DNA of 64,000 bases, from NCBI RefSeq assembly GCF_030159095.1, contig NZ_BRXS01000001.1:806001-870000 (forward strand). The letters run 5' to 3'. This DNA is from Roseisolibacter agri. GTDB lineage: Bacteria > Gemmatimonadota > Gemmatimonadetes > Gemmatimonadales > Gemmatimonadaceae. Each line of letters begins with the position of its first letter. Position 1 is the first letter of the stretch. This document shows positions 7,987-16,264 of the stretch, piece by piece. Made by a program: the position numbers and the translations under genes. The notes under the pieces are model-generated. The model saw only the letters and a program-made list of their open reading frames with translations, searched no databases and was not told where the DNA came from.

Positions 7987-8619
7987 ATGCGCAACCAGCC
8001 GTCCGTTCGCGCCGCACGCTTCTCGCCCTTCCACGCCGCTCGCGCGCACGTCGCGCTGACGCTCGCGGCGTCGCTCCTCCTGGCTCCCGCGCCCTCCGTG
8101 CACGCGCAGGGCGCCGCCTCGACCGCCGCCACGGTCGCGCAGGCGCCGCAGCGCGGCGTGCGCACCGTGCGTGCGGATGCGCCGGCGCCGGATCCGCGCC
8201 TCGCGCCCGACTCCGTCGTCACCATCGTGCTCGAGGCGTTCGCGCGCGTCGAGCCGAACCTGCCCACGTCGGGCATCGACATCGCGTACGCGTTCACCGC
8301 GCCCGCCAACCGCGCCGTGATCGGCTCGGTGGAGCGCTTCTCCGACGTCGTGCGCGACGGCTCGTACCGGCCGCTGCTGGGCCACCGCCGCGCGGTGCGC
8401 AGCGAGATGAGCATCGAGGGCGACCACGCCACGCAGCGCGTCGTCGTCACCACGGTGGACGGCGCGCAGGTCGCGTACACCTTCCGGCTCGCGCGCCAGG
8501 CCGAGGGCGAGTACCGGGGGTGCTGGATGACCGAGCGCGTGACGCGCGAGCCGCCCAGCAGCCTGGCGCCGCCGCAGGTCGCGCTGGCCGCGTCGCCGGA
8601 GCGCGCGCCGGGCGCGTGA
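7987..8619 (+). CDS. Secreted DUF4864-like protein
   Basis: 210 residues. A signal peptide is visible (basic start, HVALTLAASLLLAPAPSVHA, cut before QG). The mature part has DSVVTIVLEAFARV, FTAPANRAVIGSVERFSDVV and YRPLLGHRRAV, which resemble DUF4864, a small cystatin/NTF2-like periplasmic family of unknown role. It ends in a Pro/Ala-rich tail. The 240 bp before it hold no other gene that I can support. It is followed 30 bp later by the serpin gene and may share its transcript. Confidence 0.6.
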   Translation: MRNQPSVRAARFSPFHAARAHVALTLAASLLLAPAPSVHAQGAASTAATVAQAPQRGVRTVRADAPAPDPRLAPDSVVTIVLEAFARVEPNLPTSGIDIAYAFTAPANRAVIGSVERFSDVVRDGSYRPLLGHRRAVRSEMSIEGDHATQRVVVTTVDGAQVAYTFRLARQAEGEYRGCWMTERVTREPPSSLAPPQVALAASPERAPGA

Positions 8620-8649
8620 CGTCCGGGTGCTCGGCGGGGTAGGGAGGGC

Positions 8650-9966
8650 GTGATCCGTCGTCCTCCCGCCCTGGAGCGTCGCATGCCCGCCCGCCGTCCC
8701 GTCCTCCGCGCCGCGCTCGCGGCCGGCCTCGCGCTCGCCGCCGCCGCCTGCGGCAGCACGCCCGTCGACGCCGACGGCGACCCGACGCCCATCGACAGCA
8801 CGCCGCGCCTGCCGCCCGGCAGCCCCGCGCCGGCGCAGCTGACGGCGGCCGAGTCGCGCACGATCCAGGCGACCAACGACTTCAGCCTGGCGCTCTTCCG
8901 CGAGGTGAGCCGGCTGCGCGCCGGCCGCACGCTCTTCATCTCGCCGTACAGCGCGGCGGTCGCGCTGGGGATGACGCTCAACGGCGCCGCCGGCACCACG
9001 GCCGAGGCGATGCAGCGCGCCCTCGGCGTTCCCGGGCGAACGCTGGAGGAGGTGAACGAGAGCCACCGCCTGCTCGCGCACCGGCTGGCCGCGGCCGACA
9101 CGAGCGTCCGCTTCGTCAACGCGAACGCGATCTTCTACAACAAGGATCTGACGTTCCAGCCCGCGTTCTTCGACACCACGCGCAAGTACTTCGACGCGCA
9201 GGTCGAGGGGCTCGACTTCGCGAACGCGCCGGCGACGCTCGCGCGCGTGAACGGGTGGGCGCGCGACCGCACCGCCGGGCGCATCGAGCGCATCCTCGAC
9301 GAGGTGCGGGCCGGCGACCAGGCGATGTTCCTGGTCAACGCGCTCTACTTCAAGGGCGACTGGTCGAGCCCCTTCGAGACCGCCGCGACGCGGAAGGCGC
9401 CGTTCACGCGCGCCGACGGGAGCACGCAGCAGGTCGACCTGATGTCGCATCGGTCGATGTATCCGTACTGGCGCGCGAGCGACCTCGAGGCGGTGGAGCT
9501 GCCGTACGGCGCGGGGAAGTTCGCGATGACGGTCGTGCTCCCCGCGAGCGGCCGCTCGCTCGACCAGCTCGTCGCGTCGCTCACCGCGCCGCGCTGGCAG
9601 CAGCTCACCGACTCGCTGCGCCCGCGCGACCTGCAGCTGTCGCTGCCGCGCTTCACGCTGACGTACGAGGACGAGTGGAAGGACGTCCTGACCGCGATGG
9701 GGATGGGCGTCGCCTTCCAGGGCGGCGTGGCGGACTTCACGCGCATGTCGCCCGCCGGCAAGCGCCTCTTCATCGAGTTCGTGAAGCAGAAGACGTTCGT
9801 CGGCGTGAACGAGAAGGGCACCGAGGCCGGCGCGGTGACGGCGGTCGGCGTCGGCATCGTCTCGATGCCGCAGGAGCTGAAGGTGGACCGCGCGTTCGTG
9901 TTCGCGATCCGCGAGCGCACGACCGGCGCGCTGCTGTTCGTCGGCAAGATCGCCGCGATCCCGTGA
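8650..9966 (+). CDS. Serpin (serine protease inhibitor), predicted lipoprotein
   Basis: 438 residues from the GTG at 8650; an ATG at 8683 is an equally good start. A lipoprotein signal ends in LALAAAACGS. The serpin fold is clear: TLFISPYSAAVALGM, FLVNALYFKGDWSSPF, TVVLPASG, the hinge NEKGTEAGAVTAV and the terminal RAFVFAIRERTTGALLFVGK. The reactive loop aligns without gaps to alpha-1-antitrypsin, with E388 as P17 and V404-S405 as P1-P1'. A Val P1 suggests an elastase-like target. The inhibitor would sit on a membrane and trap an endogenous or foreign protease. An S9 peptidase gene lies downstream, but serpins do not normally inhibit that class. Confidence 0.93.
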   Translation: MIRRPPALERRMPARRPVLRAALAAGLALAAAACGSTPVDADGDPTPIDSTPRLPPGSPAPAQLTAAESRTIQATNDFSLALFREVSRLRAGRTLFISPYSAAVALGMTLNGAAGTTAEAMQRALGVPGRTLEEVNESHRLLAHRLAAADTSVRFVNANAIFYNKDLTFQPAFFDTTRKYFDAQVEGLDFANAPATLARVNGWARDRTAGRIERILDEVRAGDQAMFLVNALYFKGDWSSPFETAATRKAPFTRADGSTQQVDLMSHRSMYPYWRASDLEAVELPYGAGKFAMTVVLPASGRSLDQLVASLTAPRWQQLTDSLRPRDLQLSLPRFTLTYEDEWKDVLTAMGMGVAFQGGVADFTRMSPAGKRLFIEFVKQKTFVGVNEKGTEAGAVTAVGVGIVSMPQELKVDRAFVFAIRERTTGALLFVGKIAAIP

Positions 9967-10039
9967 CGCGATCCCGTGATCCGATGAATCGGTGACGGCG
10001 CGCGGGCTTGCGCCGGGGCGGTCGGAGGCCGGAACGTTC

Positions 10040-10073
10040 GGGGAGCAGGGGGCGTAGGAGCCTCCCGCTCCCC
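10040..10073 (+). terminator. Weak hairpin between serpin and S9 peptidase genes
   Basis: GGGGAGC (10040-10046) pairs with GCTCCCC (10067-10073) around an inner G/C-rich loop. It lies 74 bp after the serpin stop and 22 bp before the peptidase ATG; without a T-run it could equally be a leader structure. Confidence 0.3.
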
Positions 10074-10095
10074 GTTCGTCCCTCCCGCACCGATC

Positions 10096-12249
10096 ATGTC
10101 CCAGCCACTCCTCCGCGCGCGCCGGGTCGCGTGCGCGCTCGCGACGCTGTCGGCGCTGCCCGCCGCGCGTCCGGCGGCGCTGCTCGCGCAGGGCGCCACC
10201 GCGCAGGGCGCCGCGCGCCGCCCGATGACCTTCGCCGACTTCGCCGCCGTGCAGGCGGTGAGCGACCCGCAGCTCTCGCCCGACGGGCGGCACGTGCTGT
10301 ACGCGGTGCGCACGACCGACGTCGCCGGCAACCGCCGCACGACGACCACGTACCTGGCGGAAACCGCCGGCGATCATCCCGCCGCCATCCACGACGGCGC
10401 GGCGTCGGAGGCGCGGTGGTCGCCGGACGGGCGCTGGATCGCCTACGTCGCGGGCGGCCAGCTCTGGATCCGCGACGTCGAGGGGCGCACGCGGCGCCAG
10501 GTCACGCGGCTCAACGGCGGCGCGACCGGCCCGGTGTGGTCGCCCACGGGCGGCGCGATCGTCTTCACGTCCACCGTGTGGCCCGAGTGCACGACGGGCG
10601 GCAACGACGACGCGTGCAACCGGCAGCGCGACTCGGTGAAGGCGGCGAGCAAGGTGCAGGCGTACACCGCCGACCGCCTGCTCTACCGCCACTGGACGAG
10701 CGTCGACGCCGGCACGCGGAACCACCTGTTCGCGGTGGCGATCGACGGGCAGGGGAACGCGGGCGCGCCGCGCGACCTCGTGCCGGGCGCCGGCTACGAC
10801 GTGCCGCCCGGGCCGTTCGGCGGCTCGGAGGGCTACGCCGTCTCGCCCGACGGGCAGGAGGTCGCGTTCTCGGCCAAGGCGCCGACGAGGGACGAGGCGT
10901 GGTCGACGGACGTGAACCTGTACGTCGTGCCGATGGCGGGCGGCGCGCCGACCGTGCTCACCGCCGCGAACGCGGGCGCCGACCAGAACCCGGTCTACAC
11001 GCCCGACGGGAAGCACATCGCCTACGCGTCGCAGCGCCGCGCGAAGTTCGAGAGCGACCGGTGGCGCCTGATGCTGCTGGACCGCGCGACGCGCCAGAGC
11101 CGCGAGCTGCTCACCGGGTGGGACCGCAACGCCGACGCGTACGTCTTCGCGCCCGACATGAGCGCGGCGTGGGTGACGACGGGCGACCGCGGACGGGACA
11201 AGCTGTTCCGCGTCGCGCTGCGCGACGGGCGCGCAGCCGGCGCGCCGCAGCTCGTGATCGGGGACCACAACAACGTCGCGTTCTCCTTCTCGCGCGACCG
11301 CGGCACGGTGGCCTGGCTGCGCGACGCGGCCAACCGGCCGGCCGAGGTGTACGTCGCGAGCACCGCGGGCGCGAAGGTCGAGCCGCGGCAGCTCACGCAG
11401 TACAACGTCGGCCTCGTGAGCCAGCTCGCGCTCGCGCCGGCGGAGGACTTCTGGTTCCGCGGCGCGGACGGCGACAGCGTGCACGGCTTCGTCGTGCGGC
11501 CGCCCAACTGGCAGGCCGGGCGCAAGTACCCCGGGATCCTGCTGATCCACGGCGGGCCGCAGGGCGCGTGGCTCGACCAGTGGCACGGGCGCTGGAACTA
11601 CAACATGCTCGCGGCGCCGGGCTTCGCGCTCATCGTCGTGAACCCGCGCGGCTCCACCGGCTACGGGCAGCGCTTCGTCGACCAGGTGACCGGTGACTGG
11701 GGCGGCCGAGCGTACACGGACCTGATGCGGGGCATGGACGCGGCGCTCGCGAAGCATCCGTGGATCGACCGCACGCGCATGGGCGCGACGGGCGGCAGCT
11801 ACGGCGGCTACATGACCAACTGGATCGCCACGCACGCGCCCGAGAAGTTCAGGGCGCTGGCGACGCACGCCGGGATCTGGAACCTCGAGAACATGTACGG
11901 CGCGACCGAGGAGATCTGGTTCACCGAGTGGGAGATGGGCGGCCCGTACTGGGACCCGAAGGCGATGCAGTCGCAGTACCGCCGCTGGTCGCCGCACCTC
12001 GGGGCCGCGCGGCTGAAGACGCCGCAGCTCGTGCTGCACGGCGAGATCGACTACCGCGTGCCGTACTACGAGGGCGTGTCGCTCTTCACCGCGCTGCAGC
12101 GGCAGAACGTGCCGAGCCGGCTGGTCGTGTTCCCGGACGAGGGCCACTGGATCGGCAAGCCGCAGAACCAGCAGCTGTGGTGGAAGGAGATGCAGGGCTG
12201 GTTCACGAAGTACCTGCAGCCCGCGGACGCGCCGCGGACGGCGATGTGA
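10096..12249 (+). CDS. Secreted S9 family peptidase (prolyl oligopeptidase / acylaminoacyl-peptidase type)
   Basis: 717 residues. A signal peptide is followed by a WD40-like beta-propeller (repeated SPDGR and TPDGK motifs between about residues 50 and 420) and an alpha/beta hydrolase domain. The catalytic triad can be read: S568 in GGSYGGYM, D652 in GEIDYRVP and H684 in DEGHWI. YPGILLIHGGPQGAW is the oxyanion region. It would cleave short peptides in the periplasm or outside. A Cys pair near residues 174-183 may form a disulphide. Its stop codon overlaps the start of the CPBP gene (GTGA), so the two are translationally coupled. Confidence 0.93.
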   Translation: MSQPLLRARRVACALATLSALPAARPAALLAQGATAQGAARRPMTFADFAAVQAVSDPQLSPDGRHVLYAVRTTDVAGNRRTTTTYLAETAGDHPAAIHDGAASEARWSPDGRWIAYVAGGQLWIRDVEGRTRRQVTRLNGGATGPVWSPTGGAIVFTSTVWPECTTGGNDDACNRQRDSVKAASKVQAYTADRLLYRHWTSVDAGTRNHLFAVAIDGQGNAGAPRDLVPGAGYDVPPGPFGGSEGYAVSPDGQEVAFSAKAPTRDEAWSTDVNLYVVPMAGGAPTVLTAANAGADQNPVYTPDGKHIAYASQRRAKFESDRWRLMLLDRATRQSRELLTGWDRNADAYVFAPDMSAAWVTTGDRGRDKLFRVALRDGRAAGAPQLVIGDHNNVAFSFSRDRGTVAWLRDAANRPAEVYVASTAGAKVEPRQLTQYNVGLVSQLALAPAEDFWFRGADGDSVHGFVVRPPNWQAGRKYPGILLIHGGPQGAWLDQWHGRWNYNMLAAPGFALIVVNPRGSTGYGQRFVDQVTGDWGGRAYTDLMRGMDAALAKHPWIDRTRMGATGGSYGGYMTNWIATHAPEKFRALATHAGIWNLENMYGATEEIWFTEWEMGGPYWDPKAMQSQYRRWSPHLGAARLKTPQLVLHGEIDYRVPYYEGVSLFTALQRQNVPSRLVVFPDEGHWIGKPQNQQLWWKEMQGWFTKYLQPADAPRTAM

Positions 12250-14051
12250 GGCCGCTCCGCGACGACCGCTGGCTCTGGCCGCTCGCCGCGATCGCGGGCG
12301 CGCTGTTCTTCCTCTCGCTGGGGCGGCTCTGGCCGCTGGCGGCAGCGGACCTGACGGTGCCGCGTGCGACGCTGGTGTCGCGCGCGGCGCACGCGCTTCG
12401 GGCGCAGGGGCTCCTCGCCCGCGCCGCGGACACGACGGACTTCACCATCGCCACGCGGCTCGCGACGGACGAGGGCGCGCTGGACTACGTCGAGCGCACG
12501 TTCGGGCGCGACGCTGCGCAGGCGCTGATCCATGGCGGCTCCGCGCTGGTGGAGCACGAGGTGCTGCTCAAGCGCGCCGGCGATCCCGACGCGCGCTGGG
12601 TGGCGCTCCACCCCGACGGCTCGCTGCTCGGCTGGTTGCGCGGCGTGCAGGACGACGCGGCTGGCGCGCGGCTCGCGCTCGACGCGGCGCGTCCGCTGGC
12701 GGAGACGGCCCTGCGCCGCTTCGGACGGGCGCTCCATCGCGGTGCGTGGGCGCCGGAGCCCCAGGAGGACGACATCGACACCGCGTGGCGCAACGTGCCG
12801 TGGGCGGAGACCGGCGCCGCCTCGCGTGAGCGACCGGCGCGCACCGACCACTCGTTCACCTACGAGCGGCTGCTGCGCGATCCGAAGCGGCACGCGGGCG
12901 AGCTGCGCGAGCGCGCGGTGGTGACGGTGAGCGGCGACCGGGTGACGTCGGCGCGGCGGTGGATGGTGGTGCCCGCGGCCGGCGACCGCGCGGCGCGCGC
13001 GCGCGAGGCGCCCGTGCGCGCGCTGCAGACGGCGGGCTTCGCGCTGCTGGTGATCGGCGCGATCGGTGCGCTCGCCGTCTTCCTGCTGCGGCTGCGCGAC
13101 GGCTCGGCGCGGCTGGGGCGCGCGGCCTACTGGAGCGCGATCGTGTTCGCGTGCGCGTTCCTGACCGGCGTGCTGGCGGACTACGCGCTGCTGGCCGGCT
13201 GGGACCCGCTCTGGCCGCGCTGGGTGGCGCGCTTCACGTCGCTCGCCAACCAGTCGCAGGGCACGGCGTGGATGTTCGTGCTGCTGTTCGCCTTCATCGC
13301 CGCCGGCGACGCGCTGGACCGCGAGGTGACCGGGGCCGGCGATGCGGGGGGGCGCGGCGCGACGCTCTGGCGGCTGGGGCGCGGCGGCATCGCCGACGCG
13401 GCCGTCGGCCTGGCGTCGCTGCGCGGCTTCGCCGTCGGGCTGCTGTGCGGCGGCGTGATGGCCGCGACCGTGTGGGGGCTGGAGCGGTGGGCGGGCGCGT
13501 ACGCGGGCGTCCAGCCGACGGGCTTCTTCTTCTACGCGCTCAACAGCAGCGTGCCGTCGCTGGCGACGCTGCTCTTCTTCACGAACATCGCGCTGCTGGA
13601 GGAGCTGGGCTACCGGCTGTTCGCGGGGAGCTGGCTGCTGCGCACGTGGCGGCGGCCGTGGATCGCGATCGTGGTGCCCGCGGTCGTCTACGGGCTCACG
13701 CACACCGGCCTCTCCTTCCTGCCGCCGCAGGAGCCGTTCTGGGGGCGCGCGCTGGTGATGTCGCTGGTGGGCTGCGTGTGGGGCTGGGCGTTCCTGCGCT
13801 GGGACGCGCTGACCGTCGTCACGTCGCACCTCACGGCGGACCTGTTCATCTTCAACTGGCCGCGGCTGGCGAGCGCGCATCCGGACGTCCGGCTGGCCGC
13901 GCTGCTCACCGTCTCCGCGCCGCTGCTGCCGGCGCTCGTCGCGGGCGTCGCGGCGCTGGTGCGCGGTCGCCGCGCGCTTGCCGCGCCGACCGGCGGGGCG
14001 CATGATGGGGCGCCGATCGCCCCCGTCCCCCGCCAGGAGTCGCCGTCGTGA
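12246..14051 (+). CDS. Large CPBP family intramembrane metalloprotease
   Basis: 601 residues. One N-terminal membrane segment (about 15-33) is followed by about 220 soluble residues outside the membrane, then several membrane helices. The CPBP/Abi motifs are intact: E452-E453-xxx-R457 (LLEELGYRLFAG), H486 in VYGLTHTGLS and H528 in HLTADLFIFN. This points to an active glutamic/metal intramembrane protease related to Rce1. The start GTG overlaps the S9 peptidase stop by 4 bp and its own stop overlaps the next GTG. The large extracytoplasmic domain is unusual for a family commonly about 200-300 residues long. Confidence 0.88.
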   Translation: MRPLRDDRWLWPLAAIAGALFFLSLGRLWPLAAADLTVPRATLVSRAAHALRAQGLLARAADTTDFTIATRLATDEGALDYVERTFGRDAAQALIHGGSALVEHEVLLKRAGDPDARWVALHPDGSLLGWLRGVQDDAAGARLALDAARPLAETALRRFGRALHRGAWAPEPQEDDIDTAWRNVPWAETGAASRERPARTDHSFTYERLLRDPKRHAGELRERAVVTVSGDRVTSARRWMVVPAAGDRAARAREAPVRALQTAGFALLVIGAIGALAVFLLRLRDGSARLGRAAYWSAIVFACAFLTGVLADYALLAGWDPLWPRWVARFTSLANQSQGTAWMFVLLFAFIAAGDALDREVTGAGDAGGRGATLWRLGRGGIADAAVGLASLRGFAVGLLCGGVMAATVWGLERWAGAYAGVQPTGFFFYALNSSVPSLATLLFFTNIALLEELGYRLFAGSWLLRTWRRPWIAIVVPAVVYGLTHTGLSFLPPQEPFWGRALVMSLVGCVWGWAFLRWDALTVVTSHLTADLFIFNWPRLASAHPDVRLAALLTVSAPLLPALVAGVAALVRGRRALAAPTGGAHDGAPIAPVPRQESPS

Positions 14052-14863
14052 TCCGCGAGCAGCTGATGAAGGCCCATCCCGAGCGCGACGGCGACTTCCG
14101 CTGGCGCGGCGACGGCGTGTCGCGCATCGAGGGGCTGAGCGACGCGGTGTTCGGCTTCGCGGTGACGCTGCTGGTGGTGTCGCTGGACGTGCCGGACACC
14201 TTCACGGACCTGGCCGCGATGATGCTCGGCCTGCCGGCGTTCGCGGCGACCTTCACGCTGCTGATCCTGGTCTGGTTCGCGCAGTACCGCTTCTTCCGCC
14301 GCTACGGCCTGGAGGACACGCGCACGATCGTGCTCACCGTCGCGCTGCTGTTCGTGGTGCTGTTCTACATCTACCCGCTGAAGTTCCTCTTCCAGACCTT
14401 CATCGGGCTGATCCTCGGCATCATCGGCTGGAAGCTGGACGTCGCGTGGCTGGCGCCCATCGGGAAGGCGTCGCAGGCGGCGATCCGCGGCGACCAGTGG
14501 CCGGCGCTGATGTGCATCTACGCGGTGGGCTACGCGGCGATCTACGGCCTCTTCGCGCTGCTGCATTCGCATGCGCTGTCGCGGCGCGCGGAGCTGGGGC
14601 TGGACGACATGGAGGCGCTCATCACGCGCTACGCGGTCTACGAGAACCTCGTCTTCGTGCTCGTGGCCGTGCTGTCGCTCGTCGTGCTGGTGGTGCTGGC
14701 CTACGGCGTCGGCGTGCCGATCTACGCCACCGGCTTCTTCGCCGGGTGGTCGTACATGCTGATCTGGCCCTTCCAGGCGGTGCTCGGCCGGCGGCTGGAC
14801 CGAGAGAAGGCGGCGCTGCGTGCGGGGGCCGCGGCGGCCGCTCCCGTCATCGCGCCGGCCTGA
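14048..14863 (+). CDS. TMEM175 / DUF1211 family membrane protein, probable potassium channel
   Basis: 271 residues. Membrane helix 1 carries the TMEM175 signature RIEGLSDAVFGFAVTLLVVS (RxxxFSDAVF type, with Leu replacing Phe). About six hydrophobic helices follow, with FRRYGLEDTRTI between helices 3 and 4. Bacterial TMEM175 proteins are K+ channels that assemble as tetramers; this copy is longer than the usual 200 residues. It begins at a GTG overlapping the CPBP stop (GTGA) and ends just before a hairpin. Confidence 0.85.
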   Translation: MIREQLMKAHPERDGDFRWRGDGVSRIEGLSDAVFGFAVTLLVVSLDVPDTFTDLAAMMLGLPAFAATFTLLILVWFAQYRFFRRYGLEDTRTIVLTVALLFVVLFYIYPLKFLFQTFIGLILGIIGWKLDVAWLAPIGKASQAAIRGDQWPALMCIYAVGYAAIYGLFALLHSHALSRRAELGLDDMEALITRYAVYENLVFVLVAVLSLVVLVVLAYGVGVPIYATGFFAGWSYMLIWPFQAVLGRRLDREKAALRAGAAAAAPVIAPA

Positions 14864-14869
14864 CCCCGT

Positions 14870-14893
14870 CTCCAGGGTCGCTCGACCCTGGAG
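14870..14893 (+). terminator. Hairpin ending the peptidase-CPBP-TMEM175 transcript
   Basis: CTCCAGGGTCG (14870-14880) and CGACCCTGGAG (14883-14893) are perfect complements. The hairpin begins 6 bp after the stop codon. No T-run follows, as with most hairpins in this GC-rich window. Confidence 0.65.
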
Positions 14894-14967
14894 TCCGGAC
14901 GCGTCCGCTTGCACCTTGTGTGCGGCGCCCGGGTGGGCGCCGTCCACCCGTGCCCCCGCGTTCCCCG

Positions 14968-16257
14968 ATGGCCAGCCCCCCGAAGCCGAACGTCGTCAGC
15001 GTCTTCTGCGCCGGCACCGACTACGACGAGAACAGCAAGGACGTCATCGCGCAGCTGTACGCGGCGACCGAGGGACGGCCCGGCGTCGACCGCTTCTTCT
15101 ACGCGGGGCCCGGCTCCGCCGGCGCGGTCAAGCGCCACGGTGCGGTCGTGAACACCGTCGACAGCACGATGAAGCGCGTGATGCCCGGCCTCGGCGTGGT
15201 CGCCGGCGCGGCCGGCGTGAACCTCGGCCAGGTGGTGGACACCGCCACGGGCATGAGCATGCACCTCAACGTGGCGGCGGCCGAGCGCGAGGTCAGCGCC
15301 GTCTGCGCGCCGGGGCTCACGACCGTGAACCTCGCCGGGTGGAGCCGCGGCGCGGTGACGTGCATCGGCATCGCCAACGCGCTCGCCAGGCGCGGCGTGA
15401 CGAGCATCAACCTGTTCCTCTTCGACCCGGTGCCGGGCACGAAGCTGGTCAACAGCTGGAACTGGACCGAGGAGCTGAACACGCTCCCCGAGGCGGTGAA
15501 GAGCACCTCCGTGCTGCTCATGGAGCAGATGGTGGGCGGCATCTCCACGGCCAAGGAGCTGCTGCTGCAGCCGCTGACGACGGCGTTCGCCGGCGGCACG
15601 GCGACGGTCTACCCGATGCCCGGGCGCCACAACAGCGCCGTCGAGAACGACTCCTACCTGCCCGAGGTCGCGGCGCTCGGCGAGCACCTGTGCACGCAGT
15701 TCCTGCTGAGCAAGGGCACGAAGCTGTCGCGCACGCGCACGCTGAGCGACGCGGCGGTGGTGGAGCACTACGCGACGGTGAAGCGCTCGCAGAAGCGCGT
15801 CGCGGAGGCGTCGGGCTACACGGAGCGCAGCTTCGCCATCGACAACCCGCTGCGCGAGTCGCTGTTCTTCGTCAACCAGCACCACAAGCGGACGTTCGCG
15901 ACGGTCTACCCGACGGTGGCGCAGGTGCTCGACAGCGCGTTCGAGGTGCCGCGCTGGAACGCCAGCGCCGCCGACGAGGCGCGGCGCATCCGCGGCGGCT
16001 CGCCGTCGATGAAGGCGGTGCTGCTGGCGGGGCTGGGCACGCTGATCGCCGCGCGCCTGCCGACCTTCCCCACCAACCGCCCGCGCCGTGACGCGGAGGA
16101 CCTGGTGCGGCTGCTGGCCGAGCTGCAGGGCATGACGGCCGAGCAGACGCAGACGGCGATCACCGTGACGCAGACACCGCCGCCGTCGCTCTTCGCGCCG
16201 CGCCTCCCGACGGCCACGCGTGGCCCGACGATCAGCGCCTCGACCTCCGACTGGTGA
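14968..16257 (+). CDS. Alpha/beta-hydrolase resembling DUF2235 / Tle-type phospholipases
   Basis: 429 residues without signal peptide. It opens with a strand NVVSVFCAGTDYDENS, has the nucleophile elbow LAGWSRGAVTCIGIANAL with S126, and a following strand LFLFDPVPG with D153 as probable acid residue; a His in MPGRHNSAVEND or later would complete the triad. The GxSRGA plus FDxVxG layout recalls DUF2235 proteins and type VI lipase effectors, but no secretion genes are nearby. The tail after residue 370 is low complexity (Pro/Thr). The acyl-CoA dehydrogenase starts 8 bp later, so they may be cotranscribed. Function unknown; a lipase or esterase is the best guess. Confidence 0.6.
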   Translation: MASPPKPNVVSVFCAGTDYDENSKDVIAQLYAATEGRPGVDRFFYAGPGSAGAVKRHGAVVNTVDSTMKRVMPGLGVVAGAAGVNLGQVVDTATGMSMHLNVAAAEREVSAVCAPGLTTVNLAGWSRGAVTCIGIANALARRGVTSINLFLFDPVPGTKLVNSWNWTEELNTLPEAVKSTSVLLMEQMVGGISTAKELLLQPLTTAFAGGTATVYPMPGRHNSAVENDSYLPEVAALGEHLCTQFLLSKGTKLSRTRTLSDAAVVEHYATVKRSQKRVAEASGYTERSFAIDNPLRESLFFVNQHHKRTFATVYPTVAQVLDSAFEVPRWNASAADEARRIRGGSPSMKAVLLAGLGTLIAARLPTFPTNRPRRDAEDLVRLLAELQGMTAEQTQTAITVTQTPPPSLFAPRLPTATRGPTISASTSDW

Positions 16258-16264
16258 CCGCCCG

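Noticed and set aside
7888-12147. Minus-strand open frame of 1419 codons across the serpin and S9 peptidase genes
   Set aside because: It lies antisense to two genes with clear family motifs. Its translation is Arg/His/Val low-complexity with no domain, as expected for a mirror frame in GC-rich DNA.
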